From Hydrogenophaga sp. (GTDB lineage: Bacteria; Pseudomonadota; Gammaproteobacteria; Burkholderiales; Burkholderiaceae_C), in assembly GCF_018780385.1 (NCBI RefSeq), contig NZ_JADMJO010000003.1, positions 310,001-374,000 on the forward strand: 64,000 nt of DNA, read 5' to 3'. The position numbers were made by a program, and so were the translations under genes. Numbering within the stretch: position 1 is the stretch's first letter; each line of letters begins with the position of its first letter. Under the pieces are notes generated by a model that was not told where the DNA came from, did not search any database, and saw only the letters and a program-made list of their open reading frames with translations. This document shows positions 36,872 to 45,253 of the stretch, in pieces.

Positions 36872-38562
36872 GCGGCGGGCCCGGTTGGTTGAAGCTCGAT
36901 CGCGCCGTTGTGGCCGGGCAGGATCACGCAGTAGCAGTTGGTGCCGTCGGACTTCAGCTCGATCTGCAGCTCTCCCTGGTGCAGGTCGATGATGTGGGAG
37001 GCAATGGACAAGCCCAGGCCCAGCTCGCGCACGTCGTTCATCGCGCGCTTTCGGCTGCCGCGTACCGACATCGGGCGGCCGGCGGTGTCGGCAGCAGCTA
37101 CCGTGGAGGGGGTGGGCAGAGGACCGCGCCGCCGCACCGTGATGTCCACGCGGTGCGTGAACAGCTCTTCCTGCGATCGAATGACCACCAGCGAGTCGCC
37201 CGGGACCGAGCCCTGGCGTTGCGCGGAACTCAGCAGATTTTCCAGAATGCTCCGGATGGCCAGGCACAGGAGCGGCGCATCGCCGCGGACGGCGCCCGTC
37301 ACGAACAGGTCGACCTCCACATCCCCGGCTTCCAGATCGGCCTGGATCTCGGTGATGGCTCTGGCATAGATGCTGTGGGCCGTGTGCGGCTTCATCCGCA
37401 TGTCACTGATGTCCACTTCGCTGTAGAGGCGCAGGTCTTCCAGCACCCGCGAGAGCTTGGCGCTGGCCTCCTGCGCGATGCGCACGCAGCGGGTCTCCAC
37501 CGGATCGGCGCGCAGTGCCGCACCCTCGGCCAGCAGAAGGGTGGCATTGGTGATGGCGTTGACCGGCTCTTTCAGGTCGTGCGAAACGCTGTAGACGTAC
37601 TTGCGGTTGGCCAGGCGTTTGGCCTGCAGCTCCTTCACAGCGTCAGCCAGCTGTTGTTCGCTTTGCTTGCGCGCGGTGATGTCGCGCGTGCGCTCAACCA
37701 CACCATGCACCTCACCACCATCGCGCGCCGGCGTGTGCGTGACCTCCAGGTAGCGCATGCCCATGCCCGGAAAACCCAGTTCCAGTGCGAACTGCGATTC
37801 CTGGCCTGCCAGCGCCTGATTGAGACTGGGTTTGAACAGGGCGCGGTAGTTTGTGGAGTCGATCAGGTCTTGCACCTGCATGCCCATGATCTCCTGCGGC
37901 TCCCTGTTCCAGTAGCGCTGAAACGCCGGGTTCACGAAGAGGTAGCAGTGCTCCCGGTCAATGAAGGCGGCCATGTCACGGCCCTCGTTGAGCACATCGC
38001 GAACGATCTGCTGACCTTTCACGATCTGCTCGACCTTGTGCTCGGACTGGTCACGGCGGTTTCGCTCGTGCTCGATGAGCTCCATGGCCAGATCGGCCAG
38101 GTGCTTGAGCATGTTTCGCTGTTCGACGTCCAGCTCGCGCGGCACGCTGTCGATGACGCACACGGTACCCAAGGCTGCGCCCCCCGAGGTGACGATGGGT
38201 GCGCCGGCATAGAACACCAGCTCGCCATTTCGCACCATGGGGTAGTTGTGAAAGCGCTCATCGTGGGTGGCGTCGTTCACCACCAGCACTTCACTCGGTT
38301 CCATGATGGTGTGGGCACAGAAAGCCTCCTCGCGCGAGGTCTGCGCCAGTTCGGTACCCAACCGTGATTTGAACCACTGGCGATTGGAATCCACAAGCGA
38401 GATCAGCGCGATCGGCGTGCCACAGATACCGGCGGCCAGACTGGTGATGCTGTCAAACGCCCTCTGCGGCAAGGTGTCCAGAATCTCCAGGCGCCGCAGC
38501 GCAGCCAGACGTTCGGGTTCGTTGGCGGGGATCGGGGCGGGCATGGATTGAAGTAGTTGCAC
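36868..38562 (-). CDS. GAF-PAS-HisKA sensor kinase with degenerate ATPase domain
   Basis: 564 residues. GAF about 25-165 (FDSITSLAAGICGTPIALIS; CAHTIM; GAPIVTSGGAALGTVCVID), PAS about 190-310 (FINREHCYLFVNPAFQRY-like core), HisKA with YVYSVSHDLKEPVN (His328), then an HATPase-like region. The latter keeps GLGLSIA (G2) but its N-box reads ENLLSSAQRQ instead of NLLxNAxK, and the DxGxG G1 motif is replaced by RRRGPLP followed by a low-complexity insert, so ATP binding is doubtful. No membrane segments. Sandwiched between two receiver genes. Confidence 0.88.
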   Translation of the reverse strand: MQLLQSMPAPIPANEPERLAALRRLEILDTLPQRAFDSITSLAAGICGTPIALISLVDSNRQWFKSRLGTELAQTSREEAFCAHTIMEPSEVLVVNDATHDERFHNYPMVRNGELVFYAGAPIVTSGGAALGTVCVIDSVPRELDVEQRNMLKHLADLAMELIEHERNRRDQSEHKVEQIVKGQQIVRDVLNEGRDMAAFIDREHCYLFVNPAFQRYWNREPQEIMGMQVQDLIDSTNYRALFKPSLNQALAGQESQFALELGFPGMGMRYLEVTHTPARDGGEVHGVVERTRDITARKQSEQQLADAVKELQAKRLANRKYVYSVSHDLKEPVNAITNATLLLAEGAALRADPVETRCVRIAQEASAKLSRVLEDLRLYSEVDISDMRMKPHTAHSIYARAITEIQADLEAGDVEVDLFVTGAVRGDAPLLCLAIRSILENLLSSAQRQGSVPGDSLVVIRSQEELFTHRVDITVRRRGPLPTPSTVAAADTAGRPMSVRGSRKRAMNDVRELGLGLSIASHIIDLHQGELQIELKSDGTNCYCVILPGHNGAIELQPTGPAA

Positions 38563-38568
38563 GGAGTG

Positions 38569-38964
38569 TCAGGACATGTCGATGATCGCGGCGGCCGTCT
38601 CCCGCGTGAGCGGTTTGACCAGGTAGCTTTTGATGCAGCTGATCGACTCGCACGTGGCCTTGTCGACCGACCAGGAAGACGAGGTGAGCATGTGCAATTG
38701 CAGCGGTAGGCCAGTTTCCAGCTGATCGTCCAGCGCGCGAGCCAACTCGAAGCCGCCCATGCCGGCCATGTTGATGTCCATGAACACAATCGTGGGCACG
38801 CTCACACGGTCCTGCAGGAGGAATTCGAGCGCATCTTCACCCTTGTCGTAAATCTTGATCTCGCCATCAAAGCCACACTTGCGAAGGGCGATGTCATGGA
38901 AGAAGTTGTCGTGTTCGCTGTCATCGACAAGGATCACGCGCTGGGTGGGGGAATGGGAGTTCAT
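38569..38964 (-). CDS. Stand-alone response regulator receiver protein, copy B
   Basis: 131 residues from the ATG at 38964 (MNSHSPTQRVILVDDSEHDN). Phospho-acceptor Asp63 in FMDINMAGMGG and Lys117 in YLVKPLT. It ends 6 bp before the kinase start and is paralogous to copy A, implying a tandem duplication with the kinase retained between. Both resemble rcp1/CheY-like cytosolic receivers that pass signals by protein contact. Confidence 0.92.
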   Translation of the reverse strand: MNSHSPTQRVILVDDSEHDNFFHDIALRKCGFDGEIKIYDKGEDALEFLLQDRVSVPTIVFMDINMAGMGGFELARALDDQLETGLPLQLHMLTSSSWSVDKATCESISCIKSYLVKPLTRETAAAIIDMS

Positions 38965-39135
38965 GATGAGGCTCTCGGAGCAAAGGCGGATGCCTGCTCT
39001 TGAGCCCAATGTAGGCAGCGGCGGATAAGCCGCACGTGTCATAAGACACAGGGTCCACGGGATTGGTTCAACCCGCCGTGCAATGGGTCACGAGAACGCC
39101 CCGGCATCGACCGCGGGCCGCGGCACCGGGCGGTT

Positions 39136-39687
39136 CTAGATGAAGCGCTCTATATAAATCAACGCGCCTTCGTCGAAATGATCGAAATTGCGGTGGATCG
39201 CATGCGCGGCGCGAATGAGTTCCGCCTCGACAAAACGCGGGCAATCGATGGCCCAGAGTTGCAACGGGATGTTCGCCGCCGCAGCGAGCATCGGGCCGCT
39301 GGGCGCCCAGAACAGCGTGCCGCTGTCGTGGCCGACCCGAAGATCCTGGTAGTTGTACTGGTAGCGCCGCGTGAACATGACCGCCACGAAGCGCAGCGCT
39401 GCCGCCATGGCCACCGCCTGGGGCTGGCCTGCCGCGACGAACTGGTGCTGGATGTACTGCATGCCCAGCTCCAGCGAGGGCAGGTCCTCGATCCCCGGGA
39501 TGACCGGGTACGGCTCCAGCGCCTGCAGCTCGGTCTGCAGCTTGTTGCCCATGAGCTTGAGCGCACGGCGCGAAGCCTCCACAAACAGCAGGCGCGGCAC
39601 CGGCTGGCAGGCAGCGTCCAGGTCGATCTGCACCGCCGGGCACGTGCCCTGGGGCTTGGAGTTTGCGTCGTGTGGCTCGGCGTTCAT
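39136..39687 (-). CDS. Conserved-looking protein of unknown function
   Basis: 183 residues, no signal peptide or membrane helix. Visible features: ASRRALKLMGNKLQTELQAL, aromatic-rich VMFTRRYQYNYQDL, and acidic FDHFDEGALIYIERFI at the C-terminus. It starts 24 bp after the YjfB-like gene on the same strand, so the sigma-28-like promoter upstream of that gene may drive both. Function unknown; a motility link is only contextual. Confidence 0.65.
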   Translation of the reverse strand: MNAEPHDANSKPQGTCPAVQIDLDAACQPVPRLLFVEASRRALKLMGNKLQTELQALEPYPVIPGIEDLPSLELGMQYIQHQFVAAGQPQAVAMAAALRFVAVMFTRRYQYNYQDLRVGHDSGTLFWAPSGPMLAAAANIPLQLWAIDCPRFVEAELIRAAHAIHRNFDHFDEGALIYIERFI

Positions 39688-39711
39688 GGCGGTGCGCGCA
39701 ACTCGGAGATC

Positions 39712-39915
39712 TCAGGCCAGCAGATTGAGCTGCGTGCCCACGCTGCCACTGGTGGCCAGCGGCAGGTTGCCGGTGAGGCTGTTCAACAGCGAAATGGCGC
39801 CCGCGCCCTGCATGTCCATGGCCTTCTTCAGCACGGCCAGTTGCACTTCCTGGGCGGCATTGGCCTGCTTGTTGGCCACATACGCGCCAACGATTTCAAG
39901 GGGAGATATGTCCAC
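39712..39915 (-). CDS. YjfB-like putative motility protein
   Basis: 67 residues from a GTG at 39915 (VDISPLEIVGAYV), preceded by AGGAACCACC. The core NAAQEVQLAVLKKAMDMQG and ISLLNSLTGNLPLA match the small YjfB motility family (PF14070), usually about 60 residues and expressed late in flagellar regulons. A well-matched sigma-28-type promoter lies just upstream. Confidence 0.75.
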   Translation of the reverse strand: MDISPLEIVGAYVANKQANAAQEVQLAVLKKAMDMQGAGAISLLNSLTGNLPLATSGSVGTQLNLLA

Positions 39916-39945
39916 GGTGGTTCCTGGTGGATGGAGATACCTCCT

Positions 39946-39972
39946 GTATCGGTTGCCGCGGGGATATCTTGA
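39946..39972 (-). promoter_or_regulatory. Probable sigma-28 (FliA) flagellar promoter
   Basis: On the minus strand TCAAGATA (39972-39965), an 11-base spacer and ACCGATAC (39953-39946) match the enteric consensus TAAAGTTT-N11-GCCGATAA in spacing and in the AAG and CCGATA cores. It points at the YjfB-like gene, 30 bp before its start. Confidence 0.6.
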
Positions 39973-40169
39973 TATTTCCCTGTCTTGCGGACCACGGGGC
40001 GGCGGGGCATGGAGTCCGGACGGACCAACTGACGAAGTAAGTACGGTACCGAACACTGAATTGGCCCGGAGTATGGCGCAATGAAAGGGACCCATGACGA
40101 GTCACGTGACACCGGCTTTGCGCCGCTGAACAAACCGTGGCGAATCGGGGCCAACCACGGAAAAATTGC

Positions 40170-41297
40170 ATGCACCAATTCCTGTCGAACAACCGCGACG
40201 AACTCATTGAACGGTGCAAGGCCAAGGTCGCGCGGAGGCCCAAGCGGGCCGCGACGGCAGCACAGCTGGCCAATGGCATCCCCTTGTTTCTCGACCAGCT
40301 GATGAGGACACTGGAAGCGGAAGACAGCGGCAGGACGGGCGAGAGTTTGAGAATTTCAGGTGCCGCAGGCGGTGATGCGGCCCACCTGTCGGAAATGGGC
40401 GTGAGCGCCGCTGCGCACGGCAAGAAACTCCTGGAGCTCGGCTTTTCCGTGAACCAGGTGGTACACGACTACGGCGACCTGTGCCAGGCCATCACCGACC
40501 TTGCGTTTGAGCGCGATGCCCCGTTTTCAGTGGATCAGTTCCGCACCCTGAACCGTTGCCTGGACAACGCCATCGCCGATGCGGTCACCGAGTTCGGCAT
40601 CGTGCGCGACGCCAGCGTCGCCCTTCAGCAGACTGCCGAGCAGAACGAGCGCCTCGGCATGCTCGTCCATGAACTTCGAAACTACCTGCACACGGCAACG
40701 CTGGCCTTCGCTGCCCTCGAATCGGGAAAGCTGGCCATCGGTGGCTCCACCGGTGCCGTGTTGAAAAGGAGCCTGGCTGCCCTGTCGAGCCTGCTCAACG
40801 TGTCGCTGTCGGAGGTCGACGCCACCACCGACACGCCGCACACGGAAGCGTTTTCGCTCGAACTGTTTGTGGCCGACGCCAGCAACGCGGCCAGTCTGGA
40901 CGCGGGTGCCAAAGGCTGCACTTTCTCGGTCGACAATGTGGACGCTGACATCGGCATCTCCGGCAACCGTGAACGGCTCCTGGCCGCACTGATCAACCTG
41001 CTCCGAAACGCATTCAAGTTCACCCACGCGCACACAGAGGTCAAGCTTCGCGCATTCGCTGACCGGGACCACGTCTTCGTCGAGGTCAGGGACCACTGCG
41101 GAGGGCTCCCACCGGGAGCCACGCGAAGCATTTTCCAGCCCTTCGTTCAGGTCGGTGACAACAAGAGTGGGATGGGTCTCGGTCTGTCCATCGCGCGGCG
41201 AAATGTCGAAGCCGACGGCGGTGTCCTGACCGTGCAGGACATGCCCGGCACGGGTTGCGCTTTCACCATCCAGCTTCCGCGCAGGGCGCTTCAGTAG
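40170..41297 (+). CDS. Soluble sensor histidine kinase with helical N-terminal sensor
   Basis: 375 residues from the ATG at 40170; a GTG at 40137 is an alternative. The N-terminal 160 residues are helical (LSNNRDELIERCKAKVARR, GKKLLELGFSVNQVVHDYG), resembling RsbR/YkuI-type soluble sensors. HisKA-like His in MLVHELRNYLHTA, an intact HATPase with NLLRNAFKF, RDHCGGLPPG and GMGLGLSIAR. No membrane segments. Partner regulator not encoded next to it; the two receivers nearby are candidates. Confidence 0.85.
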   Translation: MHQFLSNNRDELIERCKAKVARRPKRAATAAQLANGIPLFLDQLMRTLEAEDSGRTGESLRISGAAGGDAAHLSEMGVSAAAHGKKLLELGFSVNQVVHDYGDLCQAITDLAFERDAPFSVDQFRTLNRCLDNAIADAVTEFGIVRDASVALQQTAEQNERLGMLVHELRNYLHTATLAFAALESGKLAIGGSTGAVLKRSLAALSSLLNVSLSEVDATTDTPHTEAFSLELFVADASNAASLDAGAKGCTFSVDNVDADIGISGNRERLLAALINLLRNAFKFTHAHTEVKLRAFADRDHVFVEVRDHCGGLPPGATRSIFQPFVQVGDNKSGMGLGLSIARRNVEADGGVLTVQDMPGTGCAFTIQLPRRALQ

Positions 41298-42031
41298 CGC
41301 GGCGCAAACCCGGTCGCGCAGCGCAGTTGCGCGAGCACGTCAGGGCTCGGGTGCGGCGCGCTGGAAGCAGCGGTGCCGAGCTGGCGCTGCGCCCAGTGGC
41401 CGGCAGCCGACACGCTGTCGATGAGCGGCACCTCCACCTCCGCCTGCAACTTGGCGGCCATGCCGGCCAGGCCCGCGCCGCCCACAATGACCGAAGACAC
41501 GCCCCAGCGCTGCTGTGCGTCGCGGCAAGCCTGTGCCAGCAGCGCCCGCGCGCCCGCCGGATCGGCCGCCAGCTGAGCGCCGGTGGGCGCCACAGTGTGC
41601 ACACCGGCCAGCGCGTCGCCGAAGCCCAGCGTGTGCGCCAGGCGCTGCAGCATGGGCCCCCAGCGTGCGCCACCGGTGACCACGGCAAACGGGCCCAGCC
41701 GCGCGGCTTCGGTGAAGGCCGCCTCGGCCAGACCCGTCACGGGCACCGGGCTGCTCTCGCGCAGGGCCAGCAGGCCGGGGTCGCCGAAGCAGCCGATGAG
41801 CACCGCGTGGGGCGCGGTGTCGCTGGTGTGCAGGGCGTGCAGCCAGGCGTCCAGCACGGCGTGTCCGGCCACAGTGCAACCCGCTTCGTCGGAGATGTAG
41901 GGCGGGCCGAAGCGCGCCGTGACCGCGCGCACCCGCACGGCGGACCGCAGCACACCACCGAGGTGGCGCGCGAGCAGATCGGTGACCTGCGCCGAGGTAT
42001 TCGGATTGATGACCAGCAGCTGAGGGGTCAC
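41291..42031 (-). CDS. Asp/Glu/hydantoin racemase superfamily protein
   Basis: 246 residues from a GTG at 42031 preceded by GAAGGTACACCA; another GTG at 42094 is possible. Family signatures: LLVINPNTSAQVTDLL, DAVLIGCFGDPGLLALRE, PVTGLAEAAF and VIVGGAGLAGMAAKLQ, with the two Cys positions partly conserved (GCFGD; the second Cys region reads VGGAG). Loss of the second Cys makes a racemase reaction uncertain. Last gene of the ABC transporter operon, 67 bp after potC. Confidence 0.83.
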   Translation of the reverse strand: MTPQLLVINPNTSAQVTDLLARHLGGVLRSAVRVRAVTARFGPPYISDEAGCTVAGHAVLDAWLHALHTSDTAPHAVLIGCFGDPGLLALRESSPVPVTGLAEAAFTEAARLGPFAVVTGGARWGPMLQRLAHTLGFGDALAGVHTVAPTGAQLAADPAGARALLAQACRDAQQRWGVSSVIVGGAGLAGMAAKLQAEVEVPLIDSVSAAGHWAQRQLGTAASSAPHPSPDVLAQLRCATGFAPRY

Positions 42032-42098
42032 TGGTGTACCTTCGGTTTCGCCTGCGGTGCGAGCTTGCTTGGGGCGGCCCGGCGCGACGTTCACACGC

Positions 42099-42986
42099 TC
42101 AGGGGCGCTTGCCCCGTTTCTGCAGCCGGCTGAAAAACGAGGCCAGGGCCAACGCGGCGGCCATGACCACCAGCGAGACCACGGTGGTCACCGTGCCCAG
42201 CGCGTAGATGGCGGGCGTGGTCACGGTGGTGGTGAGACCCTGCAGCTCCAGCGGCAGGGTGTTGACGTCGCCGATGGCCTGCGAGGTGCGCGCGATCTCG
42301 TCCCAGCTGAGCGTGAAGCCGAACATGGCGATGCCCACCACCGAGGGCGCTATGAGCGGCAGCACCACGTGGCGGAAACCCTGCCAGGGTGTGGCGCCGA
42401 GGTCGCGCGCGGCCTCTTCATACGCCGGGTTGAAGCGGTTGAAGATGGCGAACATGATCAGCAGGCCGAACGGCAGCGTCCAGGTGAGGTGCGCACCGAG
42501 GGCCGAGGTGTAGAGGCCCAGCGTCGTGTTGAAGGTCTCCTGCATGCCGGTCAGGCCCAGCGCCTCGAACACCCACTTGAGGCCGGTGTCGAGCAGGCGG
42601 AATTCCAGGCCGATGCCCAGCGACACGATGATGGACGGCATGATCAGGCTGGCCACGACCACGAAGAACAGCGCATTGCCGCCCCACAACTTCTTGCGAA
42701 ACGCGAGACCGGCCAGCACCGACAGCACCACGGTGAACACCATCACCGCCAGGCCCAGGCCGAGCGAGCGTTGGAGTGCCGCGCCGATGTCCACCACACC
42801 CAGGCCTTCAGCGAGCTGGCGGAACCAGTGCAGCGAGAAGCCGCGTATCGGGAAGGTGAGCCCACCCTCGGGGCCCTGGAAACTGAGCACCACGATCACC
42901 AGCATGGGGCCGTAGAGAAACACCACGAAGGCCGCGAAGAACGCGGCAAGCAACCAGAAGCTGGCGGAGCGCTGGTCCCGGTTCAT
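42099..42986 (-). CDS. ABC transporter permease (PotC-like)
   Basis: 295 residues with six predicted membrane helices and an EAA loop (EEAARDLGATPWQGFRHVV) that contacts the ATPase. PotC-like member of the polyamine/spermidine type. It follows the second permease by 3 bp. Cargo unknown. Confidence 0.92.
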   Translation of the reverse strand: MNRDQRSASFWLLAAFFAAFVVFLYGPMLVIVVLSFQGPEGGLTFPIRGFSLHWFRQLAEGLGVVDIGAALQRSLGLGLAVMVFTVVLSVLAGLAFRKKLWGGNALFFVVVASLIMPSIIVSLGIGLEFRLLDTGLKWVFEALGLTGMQETFNTTLGLYTSALGAHLTWTLPFGLLIMFAIFNRFNPAYEEAARDLGATPWQGFRHVVLPLIAPSVVGIAMFGFTLSWDEIARTSQAIGDVNTLPLELQGLTTTVTTPAIYALGTVTTVVSLVVMAAALALASFFSRLQKRGKRP

Positions 42987-42989
42987 GAC

Positions 42990-43904
42990 TCAGAGCTCCT
43001 TGCGCACATCAACCAGGCGCGTGAGCGCCCAGATGATCATGAGCACCAGGGCCAGCAGGATCACGGCGTTGGCCGCGGCCAGCGGGAACTGCAGGTAGGA
43101 GGTCTGCACCTGGATGATCTTGCCGACCGAGGCGATCTGCTGGCCACCCATGACACCGATGGTGACGAAGTCGCCCATGACGATGGTGATGACGAAGATC
43201 GAGCCGACGATGATGCCGGTGCGCGAGAGCGGCACGATCACGTTCCACAGTGTCTGCCACGCCGAGGCGCCGCTGTCGCCGGCGGCCTCCAGCAGGCTGC
43301 GGTCGATGCGCATCATCGAGTTGAAGATGGGCACGATCATGAACATGGTGTAGAGGTGCACGAAGGCCAGCACCACGGAAAAATCGGAGAACAGCAGCCA
43401 CTCGATGGGCTGGTCCACCAAGCCCAGCTCCACCAGCGTCTGGTTGACCAGACCGTTGCGCCCGAGCAATGGCACCCACGAGATCATGCGGATGACGTTC
43501 GAGGTCCAGAACGGGATGGTGCAGAGCACGAAGAGCAGCGTCTGCACGGTGTTGGATCGCACGTGAAACGCGAGGAAATACGAGACGGTGAAGCCCACCA
43601 CCAGTGTGATGAGCCAGACCAGCAGGCTGAACTTGAAGGTGGACAGATACGTCTTGACGGTGGTGCACATCTCCGCGGTGTTGCCGCAGCCTTCAAAGAT
43701 CGAGATGTAGTTCTTGACCGTGAACGCGGGCAACAACTCGTACTCGTTGAAGTCCCAGAAGCTCACCATGCCGATGAGCGCCAGCGGCACCAGGAAAAAC
43801 AGCACGAACACCGCCGTCAACGGCAGCGCCTGCCACCACGCGGCCAGGGCCTGACCCGGGCTGCCGGTGGTGGGTGCGTGCGCGGAGACGGCGGGCGAAC
43901 TCAT
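42990..43904 (-). CDS. ABC transporter permease (PotB-like)
   Basis: 304 residues, six membrane helices, EAA-type loop (LEAAGDSGASAWQTLWNVIV). It has a long periplasmic loop after helix 1 with paired Cys (GCGNTAEMCTT), as in PotB/PotH proteins. Located 18 bp after the binding-protein gene. Confidence 0.92.
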   Translation of the reverse strand: MSSPAVSAHAPTTGSPGQALAAWWQALPLTAVFVLFFLVPLALIGMVSFWDFNEYELLPAFTVKNYISIFEGCGNTAEMCTTVKTYLSTFKFSLLVWLITLVVGFTVSYFLAFHVRSNTVQTLLFVLCTIPFWTSNVIRMISWVPLLGRNGLVNQTLVELGLVDQPIEWLLFSDFSVVLAFVHLYTMFMIVPIFNSMMRIDRSLLEAAGDSGASAWQTLWNVIVPLSRTGIIVGSIFVITIVMGDFVTIGVMGGQQIASVGKIIQVQTSYLQFPLAAANAVILLALVLMIIWALTRLVDVRKEL

Positions 43905-43922
43905 GGCAGCGTCAGATCACGT

Positions 43923-45206
43923 TCAGGCCGCAACAAATTCATTCCACTTTTGCACCATGTAGGTGTTCTCGTCCATCAGTGCGTTCCAGCAGGCAATGCC
44001 GCCCATGCGCTGCTCGTACGAACCGCCGTCGCGGATGCCGCCGGCCTTGTGCAACAGGTCGCCGCTGGGGCTCTTGATGTCCTTCTCGGCGGGCTTGCCT
44101 TCCATCCAGTAGGCCCACTCGTAGGGCTCCATCTTGGCCTTGGCGGTTTCCAGCACGGCGCTGTAGTAGCCCTGGCGGTTGAGGTAGGCGCCGGCCCAGC
44201 CGTCGAGGAACCAGTTGATGAATTCGTAGGCGCCGTCGAGCTTGCGGCCCGAGAGCGTGGTGGGCAGGCCGAAGCCGGCGGCCCAGGCGCGGTATCCCTC
44301 TTTCAGCGGCTGGAAGGTGCAGGCAATGCCCTTGGAGCGCACGGCCGTCACGGCAGGCGACCACATCGACTGGATCACCACTTCGCCCGAGGACATGAGG
44401 TTGACCGACTCGTTGAAGTCTTTCCACAGGCTGCGGAACTGGCCGGCCTTCTTGGCTTCGATCAAGGTCTTGATCGTGAGGTCGATCTCCTTCTTGGTCA
44501 TGTTGCCCTTGTCGGGGTACTTGTAGATGCCCATGGCCTCGACCACCATGGCCGCGTCCATGATGCCGATGGAGGGGATGTTGAGGATGGAGGCCTTGCC
44601 CTTGAATTCGGGGTTGAGCAGCTCGGCCCAGCTGGTGACAGGACGCTTGATCAGATCAGGGCGGATGCCCAGCGTGTCGGCGTTGTAGACCGTGGGGATC
44701 AGGCTCATGAACTGCGTGGGCGAAGTGGCGAACTTCTTCGACTTCTCGCCTTCGAGGTACATCACCTTCTTCGGCGCGGTGCCCTGGTCGCCCACCTGCT
44801 TGCCGGCGACTTCACCCTTGGTGAACAGCGTGGTGATCTTGTCGGCGTTCTTGATGCGCTTGGTGTCGATGCCCTTGAGGTTGCCGGTGGGCACGATCTT
44901 CTTGAGCGAGAAGTACTCGGTGTCGATCAGGTCGAAGCTGTTGGGCGCGGTCACGGCGCGCTTGGTCACGTCGTCGGTGGTCACTGCCACGTACTGGATC
45001 TGGATGCCGGTGTCGGCCATGAACTTCTCGGCGATCGCCTTGTCCTGGTTGACCGCGGTGCCCAGGTAACGCAACACGATCTTTTCTTGCGCGTGCACCG
45101 CCGGGAACATGCCGGCGGCCAGGATACCGGCCGTGCCCTTGAGCAGCGAGCGGCGCTGGACGTGGCCGCTGTGCGAATCGGCGTCGTGTTGAGGTTGGTC
45201 TGACAT
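43923..45206 (-). CDS. Periplasmic substrate-binding protein (PotD/PotF-like)
   Basis: 427 residues from the ATG at 45206, preceded by AAGGAGCTCTCC. A Tat-type signal peptide (QRRSLLKGTAGILAAGMFPAVHA) is followed by a type-II binding fold (VLRYLGTAVNQDKAIAEKFMADTG). Substrate may be polyamine-like, opine-like or an amino acid; the racemase-like gene in the operon hints at an amino-acid derivative. Confidence 0.9.
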   Translation of the reverse strand: MSDQPQHDADSHSGHVQRRSLLKGTAGILAAGMFPAVHAQEKIVLRYLGTAVNQDKAIAEKFMADTGIQIQYVAVTTDDVTKRAVTAPNSFDLIDTEYFSLKKIVPTGNLKGIDTKRIKNADKITTLFTKGEVAGKQVGDQGTAPKKVMYLEGEKSKKFATSPTQFMSLIPTVYNADTLGIRPDLIKRPVTSWAELLNPEFKGKASILNIPSIGIMDAAMVVEAMGIYKYPDKGNMTKKEIDLTIKTLIEAKKAGQFRSLWKDFNESVNLMSSGEVVIQSMWSPAVTAVRSKGIACTFQPLKEGYRAWAAGFGLPTTLSGRKLDGAYEFINWFLDGWAGAYLNRQGYYSAVLETAKAKMEPYEWAYWMEGKPAEKDIKSPSGDLLHKAGGIRDGGSYEQRMGGIACWNALMDENTYMVQKWNEFVAA

Positions 45207-45253
45207 GGAGAGCTCCTTGAGCAAGGTTGGGTGGAAAGCGGGAAAGGAAGAAT

